DNA from: Streptococcus catagoni
GTDB lineage: Bacteria; Bacillota; Bacilli; Lactobacillales; Streptococcaceae
DNA length: 64,000 bases
Reading direction: 5' to 3'
Assembly: GCF_011421425.1 (NCBI RefSeq)
Contig: NZ_WPCW01000004.1
Location: 154,703 to 218,702, forward strand
The notes below the pieces were generated by a model. That model saw nothing but the letters and a program-made list of their open reading frames with translations. It did not search any database and had not been told where the DNA came from. A program made the position numbers and the translations under genes. Of this stretch, positions 40,360-49,485 are shown piece by piece; the first letter of the stretch is position 1; each line of letters begins with the position of its first letter.

Positions 40360-41535
40360 ATGAAAAATTTTCTAGAAAAAACAAGTCTTCTTAGCCTCTC
40401 GCTAATGATGATAACACCTTTTTCTGTTTCCCCAGCCCTCCCTAAGATGCTCAGTTATTACCAAAAGCTTGGCTATAGCTCTAATCAAGTCACCATCCTT
40501 TTTTCGCTATCCTCTTTTGCTATTCTTGCGACCCTTCTTGTCAATCCGATCATTAATCGTTATTTGAAGGAAAAAACAATTATCATCCTTGCTTTACTTT
40601 TAATAGCATTTGGAGGAGCTACTCCCCTTTTAATCCAATCCTATTATCCTGTTTTTTTCTCTCGGCTCTTCTTAGGTGCTGGTATAGGTTTGATCAATGC
40701 CAAAGCCATCAATATGATGAGTGAACGCTTTTCTGGTAAGGAACGCATCAAGATGCTGGGTTATCGGTCTTCTGCCGAAGTTCTGGGCTCCGCTATTTTA
40801 ACCTTTTGTGCTGGTTATTTAATCACTTTTGGTTGGACAAAGGCCTTTCTTATCTATGCATTTGCTCTTATCATCCTTCTGATGTATCTACTCTTTGTTC
40901 CAGACCTAGCAAAAGAAATTCCTGAAGATTCTAAGCCAATCAAGGCTGACAAATTAAGGTTTAAACAGTTGCTAATCTTGTTAGGAATGGCTACTTATGC
41001 AGGATTTGTTATCGTTGTCAATACATCAAATACCTTGAGGATACCAGTGGTTATTGATCAGTTTAAGATCGGCAGTGCCGCCCAATCTAGTTTTATCCTA
41101 AGCCTGATGATGCTTATGGGGATTGTGTCTGGTATTAGTTTTAGCTATCTGTTAGATTGGCTTCATTCTTATCTTATGCCAGCTATTGCTATTTCACTTG
41201 GTCTAGGGATGTTGATCCTTTGGCAGGGAACCAATCTTTTCCTAGTAGGGCTTGGCGCCATCTTAACAGGCTTTGTCTACAGTATAGGTGTCACAATAGT
41301 TTTCCATAATCTATCTGAGATAGTTCCCAGTCATCAACTGACTACCGCCACAACCCTGGTTTTGATTGGCTGTAATATAGGCGGCGGAGGAGCAGCCATT
41401 ATTCTGCAATTCCTCAGCTCAATCTCCAAATCCCTTATGACACCCTACCTTATCTATGCCCTAATGAGTCTAGGCCTGGGTCTCCTCATGCTTGTCTTCA
41501 CCCTATCTAAAAAACTAATAAAGCCAGCAAGATAG
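40360..41535 (+). CDS. Major facilitator superfamily transporter
   Basis: 391 residues with about twelve membrane helices. It has the MFS loop motif after helix 2 (NPIINRYLKEKTIIILALLL) and FFSRLFLGAGIGLINAKAIN in helix 4, typical of drug/H+ antiporter-like families. No substrate signature is visible. It is divergent from a Crp/Fnr-type regulator, so an efflux or uptake role under that regulator's control is likely. Confidence 0.85.
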   Translation: MKNFLEKTSLLSLSLMMITPFSVSPALPKMLSYYQKLGYSSNQVTILFSLSSFAILATLLVNPIINRYLKEKTIIILALLLIAFGGATPLLIQSYYPVFFSRLFLGAGIGLINAKAINMMSERFSGKERIKMLGYRSSAEVLGSAILTFCAGYLITFGWTKAFLIYAFALIILLMYLLFVPDLAKEIPEDSKPIKADKLRFKQLLILLGMATYAGFVIVVNTSNTLRIPVVIDQFKIGSAAQSSFILSLMMLMGIVSGISFSYLLDWLHSYLMPAIAISLGLGMLILWQGTNLFLVGLGAILTGFVYSIGVTIVFHNLSEIVPSHQLTTATTLVLIGCNIGGGGAAIILQFLSSISKSLMTPYLIYALMSLGLGLLMLVFTLSKKLIKPAR

Positions 41536-41552
41536 AAAACTTTCTCAAGAAG

Positions 41553-41581
41553 TTGACCTGGGCTAGCTATTCTGCTAGAAT
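41553..41581 (+). promoter_or_regulatory. rpsO promoter
   Basis: -35 TTGACC (41553-41558), 17 bp, -10 TAGAAT (41576-41581) preceded by TGC, an extended -10. Confidence 0.8.
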
Positions 41582-41587
41582 AGAGTG

Positions 41588-41668
41588 GTCGTGAGACATA
41601 CCAACTTTTTCTTGGTTTTAGGAGTGCCAATCCTAGGACTCGGATTAAGCAAAAAAGGAGAAAATATT
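41588..41668 (+). ncRNA. rpsO 5' leader, possible S15 autoregulatory element
   Basis: An 80-nt leader separates the promoter from rpsO. It contains complementary segments (for example AATCCTAGG with CTCGGATT nearby) ending close to AAAGGAG. S15 commonly represses its own mRNA through leader structure in bacteria; the fold here is only inferred. Confidence 0.4.
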
Positions 41669-41938
41669 ATGGCAATCTCAAAAGAGAAAAAAAATGAAAT
41701 CATCGCTCAATATGCACGTCATGAAGGTGATACTGGTTCAGTTGAAGTTCAAGTAGCAGTTCTTACTTGGGAAATCAACCACCTTAACACTCACATTAAA
41801 GAGCACAAAAAAGACCACGCAACTTACCGTGGTTTGATGAAAAAAATTGGTCACCGTCGTAACTTGTTAGCATATCTACGTCGTACAGATGTTAACCGTT
41901 ACCGTGAGCTTATCCAATCTTTAGGTCTTCGTCGTTAA
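41669..41938 (+). CDS. rpsO: Ribosomal protein S15
   Basis: A 16S-binding small-subunit protein of 89 residues, exactly the usual length. It starts [20 protein letters not shown] and contains the conserved [18 protein letters not shown] and [22 protein letters not shown] lies nine bases before the ATG at 41669. The frame is open upstream, but nothing there resembles S15. In many bacteria rpsO directly precedes pnp; here 1.5 kb of repeats and a broken gene intervene. Confidence 0.98.
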   Translation: MAISKEKKNEIIAQYARHEGDTGSVEVQVAVLTWEINHLNTHIKEHKKDHATYRGLMKKIGHRRNLLAYLRRTDVNRYRELIQSLGLRR

Positions 41939-42043
41939 TTTTTCACTAAAATTTCTTCAGGCTTCGTTAGCTTGCTTCGGCTAACTCTAGTTATGCCTTC
42001 AGCGCGCTGCCTTGCCTGAGAAAAATTTTATCTGAAAAAATAA

Positions 42044-42074
42044 GAAGAGTCTCCAGAAATGGAGGCTTTTTTGT
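42044..42074 (+). terminator. rpsO terminator
   Basis: AGTCTCCA and TGGAGGCT form a stem with a GAAA loop, followed by TTTTTTG. Confidence 0.8.
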
Positions 42075-42148
42075 TTTCTTGATATACTTCAGTATTATCG
42101 TCGCTTCTGTGTCTAGCTATCAAGAAATTTTAGGCTAAAATTCCTTCA

Positions 42149-42420
42149 GGCTTCAGTTTGAAGAAAAAGTCATTTTTTGATACCTTTCTTAGGTGGTGGG
42201 AACGGCAGCGACTTCTTTCAGAATTCCATGCCTAAGTTTTGAGTCCCAGGTCTCAAAGCTTCCCTGTATCTGAAAATTAAAGATCATTTCAGCTACTAAA
42301 ACCACGGCGGAGGTAGCCTTAATCAGCTCGCTTTTGCTCGCAAAAATAGGAAATTTATTGATAGGCTGCAGAGCTTCTTAGCCTATTGGTCTAGGTAAAT
42401 AGGCTTTGTCTACAGTCTGA
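42149..42420 (+). repeat. Dispersed repeat, copy 1 (inverted partner at 61557-61862)
   Basis: Starts TTCAGTTTGAAGAAAAAGTC and ends GGCTTTGTCTACAGTCTGA. The reverse complement of 61557-61862 follows it closely through both ends, including the shared CTGCAGAGCTTCT and TTGGTCTAGGTAAATAGG. A hairpin and T run (CTTCCATTTGGAAG then T7) follows directly. There is no coding frame. It resembles a small intergenic mobile or structural repeat. Confidence 0.85.
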
Positions 42421-42601
42421 GGCTTCCATTTGGAAGACTTTTTTTGTTTTACCTAGGTTATACCCGCAGCGTGCTGCCTCCCCCCTTCAATCTTTTTATA
42501 TTTTAAAAGAAATCAACTGATATATTTTTTTGATGGCTCTTTTTCTTGCTTTCTAAGCATGTTATAACATGGTAAGCGTTATCATATTGGAAGGTATAGA
42601 T

Positions 42602-43270
42602 ATGAAAAAACCAAATGTGAGGCAAATAAAAGATCTGATAGACTATGTTTTGTCTTCTATCTTATTCTTTTGTGTGCTTGATCTATTGGTTTCCCTTTTT
42701 TGGGGTTACAGAGATATTCGGATTGGTGGCTTTTCCCCTTTTATTTTTGTTACTATCTTAGCTTGGTCATGACCAAAGAAGAAGTGGTTACGAGTTTGTC
42801 TGGTCATTGTTCTGGGTTACTTAAAAGGACGCTTTCTGAGCTTTCTTTTCAAAGATGGCTTTTCCCAGGAGATGGTACAGAAGAACGTGATAAGTGATGA
42901 TAAAACAATTAGAAATTTACTGGAAATGGTTCTTGGTGCATCTGATTTCTTCTTATTAGTGGAGACGGTTATAAGTCTAGTGACCTTTCAAACTTGGTAT
43001 GTCTTAAATCCTTTTTTACTCTGGCTTATTTTAGATTATCCGATTTAGTTTTTAAATCCTGTAGGTTTTCGCTTATGGAAGCTTTTGTCGATCTTAACGG
43101 CCTTCCTATTTTTGATTTTCTTTTACTTTACTTATCCTGAGCTTTGGGAAAAGAGCTGGTACTTGCCGCTATACCTTGTTTTACCAACAATCATTGTCAG
43201 CATTCTTCTTTTGAAATACAGATACCCACTCACAAAATCTGACCTTAAAAGAATGTGGATTGGCTATTAA
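42602..43270 (+). pseudogene. Membrane-protein gene broken by two nonsense codons
   Basis: A single reading frame of 223 codons from ATG 42602 (MKKPNVRQIKDLIDYVLSSI) to the TAA before 43270 is interrupted by TGA at 42770-42772 and TAG at 43046-43048, with no shift between. The pieces encode hydrophobic segments (SSILFFCVLDLLVSLFWGY, LLSILTAFLFLIFFYFTYP, LVLPTIIVSILLLKYRYPL), so the parent was a membrane protein with several helices. I do not recognise the family. Because the frame is otherwise intact, inactivation looks recent; a sequencing error at either site is possible. Confidence 0.7.
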
Positions 43271-43279
43271 AAATTATAT

Positions 43280-43312
43280 GGCTCAACCTAAGTTGGGCGT
43301 TTTTTATTTATC
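43280..43312 (+). terminator. Terminator before pnp
   Basis: GCTCAAC and GTTGGGC form a stem with a CTAA loop, followed by TTTTTT. It closes the broken membrane-protein gene. Confidence 0.75.
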
Positions 43313-43420
43313 TGAATTGTGTTAAAATAATACCTATACGTGGTTTTATACAAAGTTGAGTTTAGGGACAGCTAGATTGAGCTTTGTAGGAAACACGTAA
43401 AATAAAAAATGGAGAATGTT

Positions 43421-45619
43421 ATGTCAAAACAAACCTTTACAACAAGTTTTGCAGGTAAGCCATTGGTTGTTGAAATCGGCCAATTGGCTAAACAAGCCAA
43501 TGGTGCTACTATCGTACGCTATGGTGATTCAACAGTGCTTACAGCAGCTGTTATGTCTAAAAAAATGGCAACAGGCGATTTCTTCCCCCTTCAAGTAAAC
43601 TACGAAGAAAAAATGTATGCGGCAGGGAAATTCCCAGGAGGCTTCATGAAACGTGAAGGACGTCCTTCAACGGATGCTACCTTAACGGCTCGCCTTATTG
43701 ACCGCCCTATTCGTCCCATGTTTGCGGAAGGTTTTCGTAATGAAATCCAAGTCATCAATACTGTTCTTTCCTATGATGAAAATGCTAGCGCCCCAATGGC
43801 AGCTATGTTCGGTTCATCATTAGCCCTATCAATCTCAGACATTCCTTTTAATGGACCAATTGCTGGAGTACAGGTAGGCTACATTGATGGAGAATTCATC
43901 ATCAACCCAGATAAAGCACAGCTTGAAGCTTCGCTATTAGAATTAACAGTCGCTGGTAGCAAAGAAGCTATCAACATGGTTGAATCTGGTGCTAAAGAAT
44001 TATCAGAAGATATTATGTTGGAAGCTCTTCTTCGTGGGCATAAGGCCATTCAAGAGCTTATAGCCTTCCAAGAAGAAATTGTAGCAGCAGTTGGTAAAGA
44101 AAAAGCAGAAGTGGAACTCTTGCAAGTTGATAAAGACTTGCAGGCTGAAATTGTTGCCAAGTATAACCCTGCTTTACAAAAGGCTGTTCAGGTTGAAGAG
44201 AAAAAGGCTCGTGAGGCTGCAACAGAAGAAGTAAAAGAAACAGTCATCGCTGAATACACAGTCCGCCATGCCGAAGATGAAAATTTTGACACAATCTTGC
44301 GAGACGTTGCCGAAATTTTAGAACAAATGGAACATGCAGAAGTCCGTCGCTTAATTACTGAAGATAAGATCCGTCCTGATGGCCGTAAGGTCGATGAGAT
44401 TCGTCCCTTGGATGCAGTAGTTGACTTTTTACCACAAGTTCACGGCTCAGGTCTATTTACACGTGGACAAACCCAGGCCCTTTCAGTTCTTACTTTGGCA
44501 CCTATGGGAGAAACGCAAATCATTGATGGCTTAGCGCCAGAATACAAAAAACGTTTCCTTCATCATTACAATTTCCCTCAATATTCGGTAGGGGAAACAG
44601 GTCGTTACGGGGCAGCAGGCCGTCGTGAAATTGGTCACGGCGCTTTAGGTGAACGTGCCCTTGAACAAGTTCTTCCAAGTCTAGAAGACTTCCCTTATGC
44701 CATCCGTTTGGTCGCAGAAGTTCTAGAATCCAATGGATCATCTTCACAAGCCTCAATCTGTGCAGGCACTCTTGCCCTTATGGCCGGCGGTGTACCAATC
44801 AAAGCGCCTGTAGCAGGTATTGCCATGGGTCTGATTTCAGATGGAACTAATTACACTGTCTTGACTGATATTCAAGGCTTAGAAGACCACTTTGGCGACA
44901 TGGACTTTAAGGTGGCAGGGACTCGAGAAGGTATCACGGCTCTTCAGATGGATATTAAAATTGAAGGTATCACACCGCAAATCCTAGAAGAAGCTCTAGC
45001 CCAAGCTAAGAAAGCACGTTTTGAAATCTTAGACCTAATTGAAGAGACAATCCCAGCACCACGTCCAGAATTAGCACCAACAGCTCCAAAAATCGATACC
45101 ATTAAAATTGATGTGGACAAAATTAAGGTTGTTATTGGTAAGGGTGGCGAAACCATCGACAAGATCATTGCTGAAACAGGCGTCAAAATTGACATTGATG
45201 ATGAAGGAATGGTTCAAATCTTCTCTAGTGACCAAGCAGCCATTAACCGTACCAAAGAAATCATTGCTGACTTGGTCCGTGAAGCTAAGGTCGGTGAAAT
45301 CTACCATGCTAAGGTTGTTCGCATTGAAAAATTTGGAGCCTTTGTTAACCTCTTTGATAAAACTGACGCCCTAGTCCATATATCTGAGATTGCTTGGACA
45401 AGAACAACAAATGTTGCTGACGTCTTAGAATTAGGTGAAGAAATTGATGTTAAGGTTATTAAAGTAGATGATAAGGGAAGAGTAGATGCTTCTATGAAGG
45501 CACTCTTACCTCGTCCACCAAGACCTGAGAAAAAGGGCAAGGCAGATACCAAGGAAGATCAAGAGCACTCTGCCCCAAGTAAAGACCATAAAAAAGAAGA
45601 AAAACATGATAAAGACTGA
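43421..45619 (+). CDS. pnp: Polyribonucleotide nucleotidyltransferase (PNPase)
   Basis: Phosphorolytic 3'-5' exoribonuclease of RNA decay. 732 residues. Two RNase PH-like domains: [19 protein letters not shown] and [12 protein letters not shown] in the first, [20 protein letters not shown] in the second. The KH domain follows ([20 protein letters not shown]) and then S1 ([16 protein letters not shown]). The tail is Lys/Asp/Glu/His-rich. I choose the ATG at 43421 because GGAG lies six bases before it; an ATG 12 bp earlier overlaps that site. It overlaps the next gene by 14 bp. Confidence 0.97.
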   Translation: MSKQTFTTSFAGKPLVVEIGQLAKQANGATIVRYGDSTVLTAAVMSKKMATGDFFPLQVNYEEKMYAAGKFPGGFMKREGRPSTDATLTARLIDRPIRPMFAEGFRNEIQVINTVLSYDENASAPMAAMFGSSLALSISDIPFNGPIAGVQVGYIDGEFIINPDKAQLEASLLELTVAGSKEAINMVESGAKELSEDIMLEALLRGHKAIQELIAFQEEIVAAVGKEKAEVELLQVDKDLQAEIVAKYNPALQKAVQVEEKKAREAATEEVKETVIAEYTVRHAEDENFDTILRDVAEILEQMEHAEVRRLITEDKIRPDGRKVDEIRPLDAVVDFLPQVHGSGLFTRGQTQALSVLTLAPMGETQIIDGLAPEYKKRFLHHYNFPQYSVGETGRYGAAGRREIGHGALGERALEQVLPSLEDFPYAIRLVAEVLESNGSSSQASICAGTLALMAGGVPIKAPVAGIAMGLISDGTNYTVLTDIQGLEDHFGDMDFKVAGTREGITALQMDIKIEGITPQILEEALAQAKKARFEILDLIEETIPAPRPELAPTAPKIDTIKIDVDKIKVVIGKGGETIDKIIAETGVKIDIDDEGMVQIFSSDQAAINRTKEIIADLVREAKVGEIYHAKVVRIEKFGAFVNLFDKTDALVHISEIAWTRTTNVADVLELGEEIDVKVIKVDDKGRVDASMKALLPRPPRPEKKGKADTKEDQEHSAPSKDHKKEEKHDKD

Positions 45620-46361
45620 AAGTAATGAAATTGATCAACGACTAAGAGCATTTATCAATGCACCAGATAATTTTTTAGATAGTGTTGCCTTGGTTAATGC
45701 CTTTCACAATTTTCCTGTGTGGGCTAGTAAGGAGCCTTATGCTATTGAGGTTGAAGGGGTAAGCGTCACACCTGTTTTTACAGACAAAGATGATATGGCT
45801 ATCTTCAAAGAAGAACAAAAGAGTGCACAGAGTCAATACTGGCTGGAGCGCTCTGCCATTGCCGTCTTGGAAGAGGTTATTAAAACAGGAGTTTCAGGTC
45901 TGGTTTTCAATCTGAAGAAAAAAGGTGATTTTGGGAATTCTACGATTTTTAAGAGTAGTGATATGATTCAATTCCTCAATAATTACACCACTATTCTTAA
46001 CACCCTTATGAGTGAAGACAATCAAAAGGCAGAACTGATGGAAAAAGTCTATTTGGTTCCTGCTTTTGTAACTATAAAAGACGATCAGCATTATGATCGC
46101 TTTTTCCCAACCATGTCTACGCCTGAAGGGAAATCTTATATTCCAGCTTTTTCAAACTTGCAAAGCTTTGCCAAATGGTATAACCAAGAGGACTTTGGTG
46201 GTGCCTTCCGCAAGGCGCAGGGGGTCATTCTAACCTGGACCATAGACGATATTTACCAGCCAAGAAATGGTGAAAATGATATAGATGAAAGCAAAGGAGT
46301 GGCAGTCAATCCCTTTGATGAGCAACAAGTTTTAATTGACTGGAAAGATATAGAGCAATAA
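45606..46361 (+). CDS. SseB-like protein downstream of pnp
   Basis: 251 residues, cytosolic by composition. The N-terminal half has an SseB-type layout ([20 protein letters not shown], then [18 protein letters not shown]), and the C-terminal part ends [17 protein letters not shown]. SseB-family proteins in Gram-positives have no firm role. It starts inside the end of pnp (14-bp overlap) and ends 11 bp before cysE, so it is part of a pnp-cysE-cysS-mrnC transcription unit. Confidence 0.75.
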   Translation: MIKTESNEIDQRLRAFINAPDNFLDSVALVNAFHNFPVWASKEPYAIEVEGVSVTPVFTDKDDMAIFKEEQKSAQSQYWLERSAIAVLEEVIKTGVSGLVFNLKKKGDFGNSTIFKSSDMIQFLNNYTTILNTLMSEDNQKAELMEKVYLVPAFVTIKDDQHYDRFFPTMSTPEGKSYIPAFSNLQSFAKWYNQEDFGGAFRKAQGVILTWTIDDIYQPRNGENDIDESKGVAVNPFDEQQVLIDWKDIEQ

Positions 46362-46372
46362 GGGGAGAATGA

Positions 46373-46957
46373 ATGAGCTGGTGGAAGAAAAGTATAGATA
46401 TCGTAAAAGAGTTGGATCCAGCTGCAAGAAATTCACTTGAGGTTATCCTTACTTATCCTGGGATCAAAGCCTTGGCAGCCCATCGCCTTTCTCACTTTTT
46501 GTGGGTTCATAAATTTTTCTTATTAGCTAGAATGCACAGCCAATTTTGGCGTTTTTGGACCAATATCGAAATTCATCCTGGTGCCACTATTGCTCCTGGA
46601 GTCTTCATTGACCACGGAGCAGGCTTAGTTATTGGAGAAACGGCTGTAGTAGAAGAAGGTGTAATGCTCTACCATGGCGTTACCTTAGGAGGAACTGGTA
46701 AGGATACAGGCAAACGTCATCCAACCGTTCGTAAGGGTGCTTTGATTTCAGCTCACTCGCAGATTATTGGCCCTATTGAAATTGGTGAAAATGCCAAGGT
46801 AGGCGCAGCAGCAGTTGTTTTATCAGATGTACCAGGAGATGTGACAGTGGTTGGGGTACCAGCAAAAGTTGTCCGCGTACACGGGCAAAAAGATGAACTT
46901 AAAATCAAAAGCATTGAACATCAAAGAGAAGAATCCTATTATTCTTCTAAACTGTAA
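46373..46957 (+). CDS. cysE: Serine O-acetyltransferase
   Basis: Acetylates serine as the first step of cysteine synthesis. 194 residues. The C-terminal half is a left-handed beta helix of hexapeptide repeats: IEIHPGATIAPGVFIDHGAG, then VIGETAVVEEGVMLYHGVTL with the catalytic His, then GGTGKDTGKRHPTVRKGALI. The end is basic and variable. It lies directly before cysS, as in many Firmicutes, joining cysteine supply with tRNA-Cys charging. Confidence 0.95.
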   Translation: MSWWKKSIDIVKELDPAARNSLEVILTYPGIKALAAHRLSHFLWVHKFFLLARMHSQFWRFWTNIEIHPGATIAPGVFIDHGAGLVIGETAVVEEGVMLYHGVTLGGTGKDTGKRHPTVRKGALISAHSQIIGPIEIGENAKVGAAAVVLSDVPGDVTVVGVPAKVVRVHGQKDELKIKSIEHQREESYYSSKL

Positions 46958-46990
46958 GGCCTTGACAAGAAATAAAAAAGGAAATAATGA

Positions 46991-48334
46991 ATGATCAAAA
47001 TATATGACACGATGACACGCAGCTTACGGGAATTTATTCCTATAAATGAAAACCAGGTGAATATGTATGTCTGTGGGCCAACGGTTTACAATTATATTCA
47101 TATTGGAAATGCGCGCTCGGCAGTAGCCTTTGATACAATCCGTCGCTATTTTGAATACAGTGGTTATACTGTTAATTATGTTTCTAATTTCACAGATATC
47201 GATGATAAGATTATCAAGGCAGCAGCTGAGCAAGGAATGTCACCAAAGGCCTTGGCCGACAAATTTATAGCAGCCTTTATGGAAGATACTGCTTGCTTGG
47301 GCATCAAGCCAGCCAGTAAAAACCCAAGGGTCATGGATTATATGGATGCCATTATTGACTTTGTGTCTGTCTTGATTGAAAAAGGATTTGCCTATGAATC
47401 ACAAGGAGATGTCTATTTCCGAGTAGTCAAGTCTGAAAATTATGCTAAACTGGCTAATAAAACCACAGAAGACCTTGAAATCGGTGCCTCAGGACGTACT
47501 GATAGTGAAATGGCCTTAAAGGAGAACCCTTTAGACTTTGCCCTCTGGAAAGCAGCTAAAAAAGATGAAATTTCCTGGGAAAGTCCTTGGGGTTCAGGAC
47601 GTCCAGGCTGGCATATTGAATGTTCTGTTATGGCCACTGAAATCTTAGGTGACACCATTGACATCCACGGTGGAGGTGCAGACTTAGAATTTCCACACCA
47701 CACCAACGAGATTGCCCAATCTGAAGCAAAAACAGGAAAGACCTTTGCTAACTATTGGATGCACAACGGCTTTGTCAATGTTGATAACGAGAAAATGTCC
47801 AAATCTCTTGGGAATTTCGTAACTGTCCATGATATGTTGCAAAAGGTAGACGGTCAGGCTCTTCGCTTCTTTCTTGCCACCCAACAGTATCGAAAACCTA
47901 TTAATTTCACTGATAAGGCCATTCATGATGCCGAAGTTAACTTGAAGTACCTGAAGAACACCCAAAATCAACCCCTAACTGATTCAGCTTCTATGGAAGA
48001 ACTGCAGAGCTACGCCACTGCCTTTACAGAAGCAATGGATGATGATTTCAACGCAGCAAATGGAATTACAGTAGTCTTTGACTTTGCCAAATGGATTAAT
48101 TCAGGCAACTATACAAGCGAGGTTAAAAGCCTGTTTGAAAAGATGCTAGCTGTTTTTGGAATTGTTTTTGAAGAAGAAGTGCTTGATTCAGAAATTGAAG
48201 CTTTGATTGCAAAGAGGCAAAGCGCCCGTGCCAATCGTGACTTTGCTCAAGCAGATGCCATTCGTGATCAGCTGGCAACTCAAGGAATCAAACTCCTTGA
48301 TACCAAAGATGGTGTGAGGTGGACACGTGACTAA
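46991..48334 (+). CDS. cysS: Cysteinyl-tRNA synthetase
   Basis: Charges tRNA-Cys. 447 residues, class I synthetase. Zinc and HIGH region VCGPTVYNYIHIGNARSAVA near the N-terminus, GRPGWHIECSVM (zinc-binding Cys), HHTNEIAQSEA, and the KMSKS loop NEKMSKSLGNFV. AAAAAGGAAATAATGA gives the ribosome site. The mrnC gene overlaps its end by 8 bp. Confidence 0.97.
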   Translation: MIKIYDTMTRSLREFIPINENQVNMYVCGPTVYNYIHIGNARSAVAFDTIRRYFEYSGYTVNYVSNFTDIDDKIIKAAAEQGMSPKALADKFIAAFMEDTACLGIKPASKNPRVMDYMDAIIDFVSVLIEKGFAYESQGDVYFRVVKSENYAKLANKTTEDLEIGASGRTDSEMALKENPLDFALWKAAKKDEISWESPWGSGRPGWHIECSVMATEILGDTIDIHGGGADLEFPHHTNEIAQSEAKTGKTFANYWMHNGFVNVDNEKMSKSLGNFVTVHDMLQKVDGQALRFFLATQQYRKPINFTDKAIHDAEVNLKYLKNTQNQPLTDSASMEELQSYATAFTEAMDDDFNAANGITVVFDFAKWINSGNYTSEVKSLFEKMLAVFGIVFEEEVLDSEIEALIAKRQSARANRDFAQADAIRDQLATQGIKLLDTKDGVRWTRD

Positions 48335-48722
48335 GGTTGATGTTAATCTGATTAATGGTATTGCTTTAGCCTTTGAAGGGGATGCTGTTTATTCTTACTA
48401 TATTCGTCGTCACCTCATTTTCAAGGGACAAACAAAGCCTAGCCAGCTTCATCACTCAGCGACAAAGTATGTCTCTGCCAAGGCGCAGGCTAATCTCATT
48501 CAGAAGATGTTAGAAGATGATATTCTAAGCCCCAAAGAATTAGATATTTATAAACGTGGTCGCAATACCCACAGTCATACCAAGGCAAAAAATGCAAATA
48601 TTGTTACCTATCGCATGTCAACGGGCTTTGAGGCTGTTATGGGTTATCTGGATATGACAGAAAACAAGGAACGCTTGGAAGAACTTGTGGCCTGGTGCAT
48701 CCAAACCATTGAAAAAACTTAG
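48327..48722 (+). CDS. mrnC: Mini-ribonuclease III
   Basis: A compact RNase III catalytic domain without a dsRNA-binding domain; matures 23S rRNA ends in Firmicutes. 131 residues. The family start is clear: LINGIALAFEGDAVYSYYIR, with the Asp/Glu metal ligands, followed by HSATKYVSAKAQANL and a second acidic region near RGRNTHSHTKAKNANI. The start is GTG inside cysS with GAGGTGG upstream. It is commonly found after cysS. Confidence 0.94.
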   Translation: MTKVDVNLINGIALAFEGDAVYSYYIRRHLIFKGQTKPSQLHHSATKYVSAKAQANLIQKMLEDDILSPKELDIYKRGRNTHSHTKAKNANIVTYRMSTGFEAVMGYLDMTENKERLEELVAWCIQTIEKT

Positions 48723-48757
48723 AAAAAAGAGAGGCCAGACAGCCCCTCTTTTTTCTA
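48723..48757 (+). terminator. Terminator of the pnp-mrnC unit
   Basis: AAAAAAGAGAGG and CCCCTCTTTTTT form a strong stem (one mismatch) directly after the mrnC stop. Confidence 0.85.
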
Positions 48758-48859
48758 AGCTTTTGACTACCTAGGGCTAAAGAAAAAGATCAAGGGAAAT
48801 AGATGTTTGCTAGCTGCTGGTACAGTGACCATACAATTTCATATAAATGTGGTAAATAC

Positions 48860-48887
48860 TTGAATTTTTTAGCTATTGTTTTATACT
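48860..48887 (+). promoter_or_regulatory. Promoter of the small secreted-protein gene
   Basis: -35 TTGAAT (48860-48865), 16 bp, -10 TATACT (48882-48887), 33 bp before the ATG. Confidence 0.65.
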
Positions 48888-48920
48888 AAAGGTAGGTAAG
48901 AATATTAAGGAGGCTTTACT

Positions 48921-49364
48921 ATGAAAAATATGAGAAGACAAAAAGTTTACACAGCCATTACATTCTCAAGCTTGCTTTTAGCTGCTATGCTAGTCAGTCC
49001 AACTGTCAAAGCCAATGAAAACACAATGGCTGGACAAGCTCAAAAAGTCAATGCTGAGGATAAAAAAGCGGATCCTATGACAGTTACTGGAAAAATAAGG
49101 AAAGACCAACCTATTTTTGATATTGCTGTCACATTAGCAGGCCCCTTAGAAAGTGAAGGTCAAACTATGATCAGCCTTCAGGATACAAAGGGTAATGACC
49201 TAAGTATCATTAACTACCAAATGGCAGCAGGTCTAAATAACATGACTGCCTGGTTTGATATGAGCCACCAAAAGACTGGTGACTATAAGGTGACAGTGAC
49301 CATAAAAACTGCCAGCAACAGCTATCAAAAAACAACAGAGACAATTCATTTTGTACAGAAATAA
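48921..49364 (+). CDS. Small secreted protein of unknown function
   Basis: 147 residues. Clear signal peptide: MKNMRRQKVYTAITFSSLLL, hydrophobic core, and a cut near VKANENT. The mature part of about 115 residues is polar, with beta-type repeats near the end (TGDYKVTVTIKTASNSYQKT), which looks like an Ig-like or adhesion fold. No cysteine, no lipobox and no LPXTG, so it should be released. AAGGAGG precedes the ATG. It has its own promoter and terminator and is therefore a monocistronic gene. I do not recognise the family. Confidence 0.75.
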   Translation: MKNMRRQKVYTAITFSSLLLAAMLVSPTVKANENTMAGQAQKVNAEDKKADPMTVTGKIRKDQPIFDIAVTLAGPLESEGQTMISLQDTKGNDLSIINYQMAAGLNNMTAWFDMSHQKTGDYKVTVTIKTASNSYQKTTETIHFVQK

Positions 49365-49390
49365 GGAGCTTGCTAGTAGCATTACGTTTA

Positions 49391-49429
49391 AGAGGACTGA
49401 AATCTAAGACTTTGGTCCTTTTTTACTTA
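49391..49429 (+). terminator. Terminator of the secreted-protein gene
   Basis: AGGACTGAAA and TTTGGTCCT pair imperfectly, followed by TTTTTT. Confidence 0.7.
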
Positions 49430-49469
49430 TTTTATTTGTCAGATCAATAGGACTATTTTCTCAGATTCA

Positions 49470-49478
49470 TGCTATAAT
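49470..49478 (+). promoter_or_regulatory. rlmB extended -10 promoter, leaving almost no leader
   Basis: TGC then TATAAT (49473-49478). Only seven bases separate the -10 from the ATG at 49486, so transcription should begin at or beside the start codon. Confidence 0.65.
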
Positions 49479-49485
49479 ATGAATT

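Larger units (their letters stand above)
41939..42601. other. Repeat-rich gap after rpsO
   Basis: No intact gene. It carries an rpsO terminator (42044-42074), two direct copies of a 20-bp motif CTAAAATTYCTTCAGGCTTC (41946-41965 and 42135-42154), two copies of a motif close to CAGCGCGCTGCCT (near 42000 and 42468), and copy 1 of a long dispersed repeat (42149-42420). Confidence 0.75.

Noticed and set aside
41585..41668. Upstream extension of the rpsO frame
   Set aside because: It has no S15 similarity, begins almost at the promoter, and AAAGGAG precedes the ATG at 41669.
42700..42897. 65-codon frame overlapping the broken membrane-protein gene
   Set aside because: It is a different frame; the membrane-protein frame continues on both sides of the stop, so this is a shadow.
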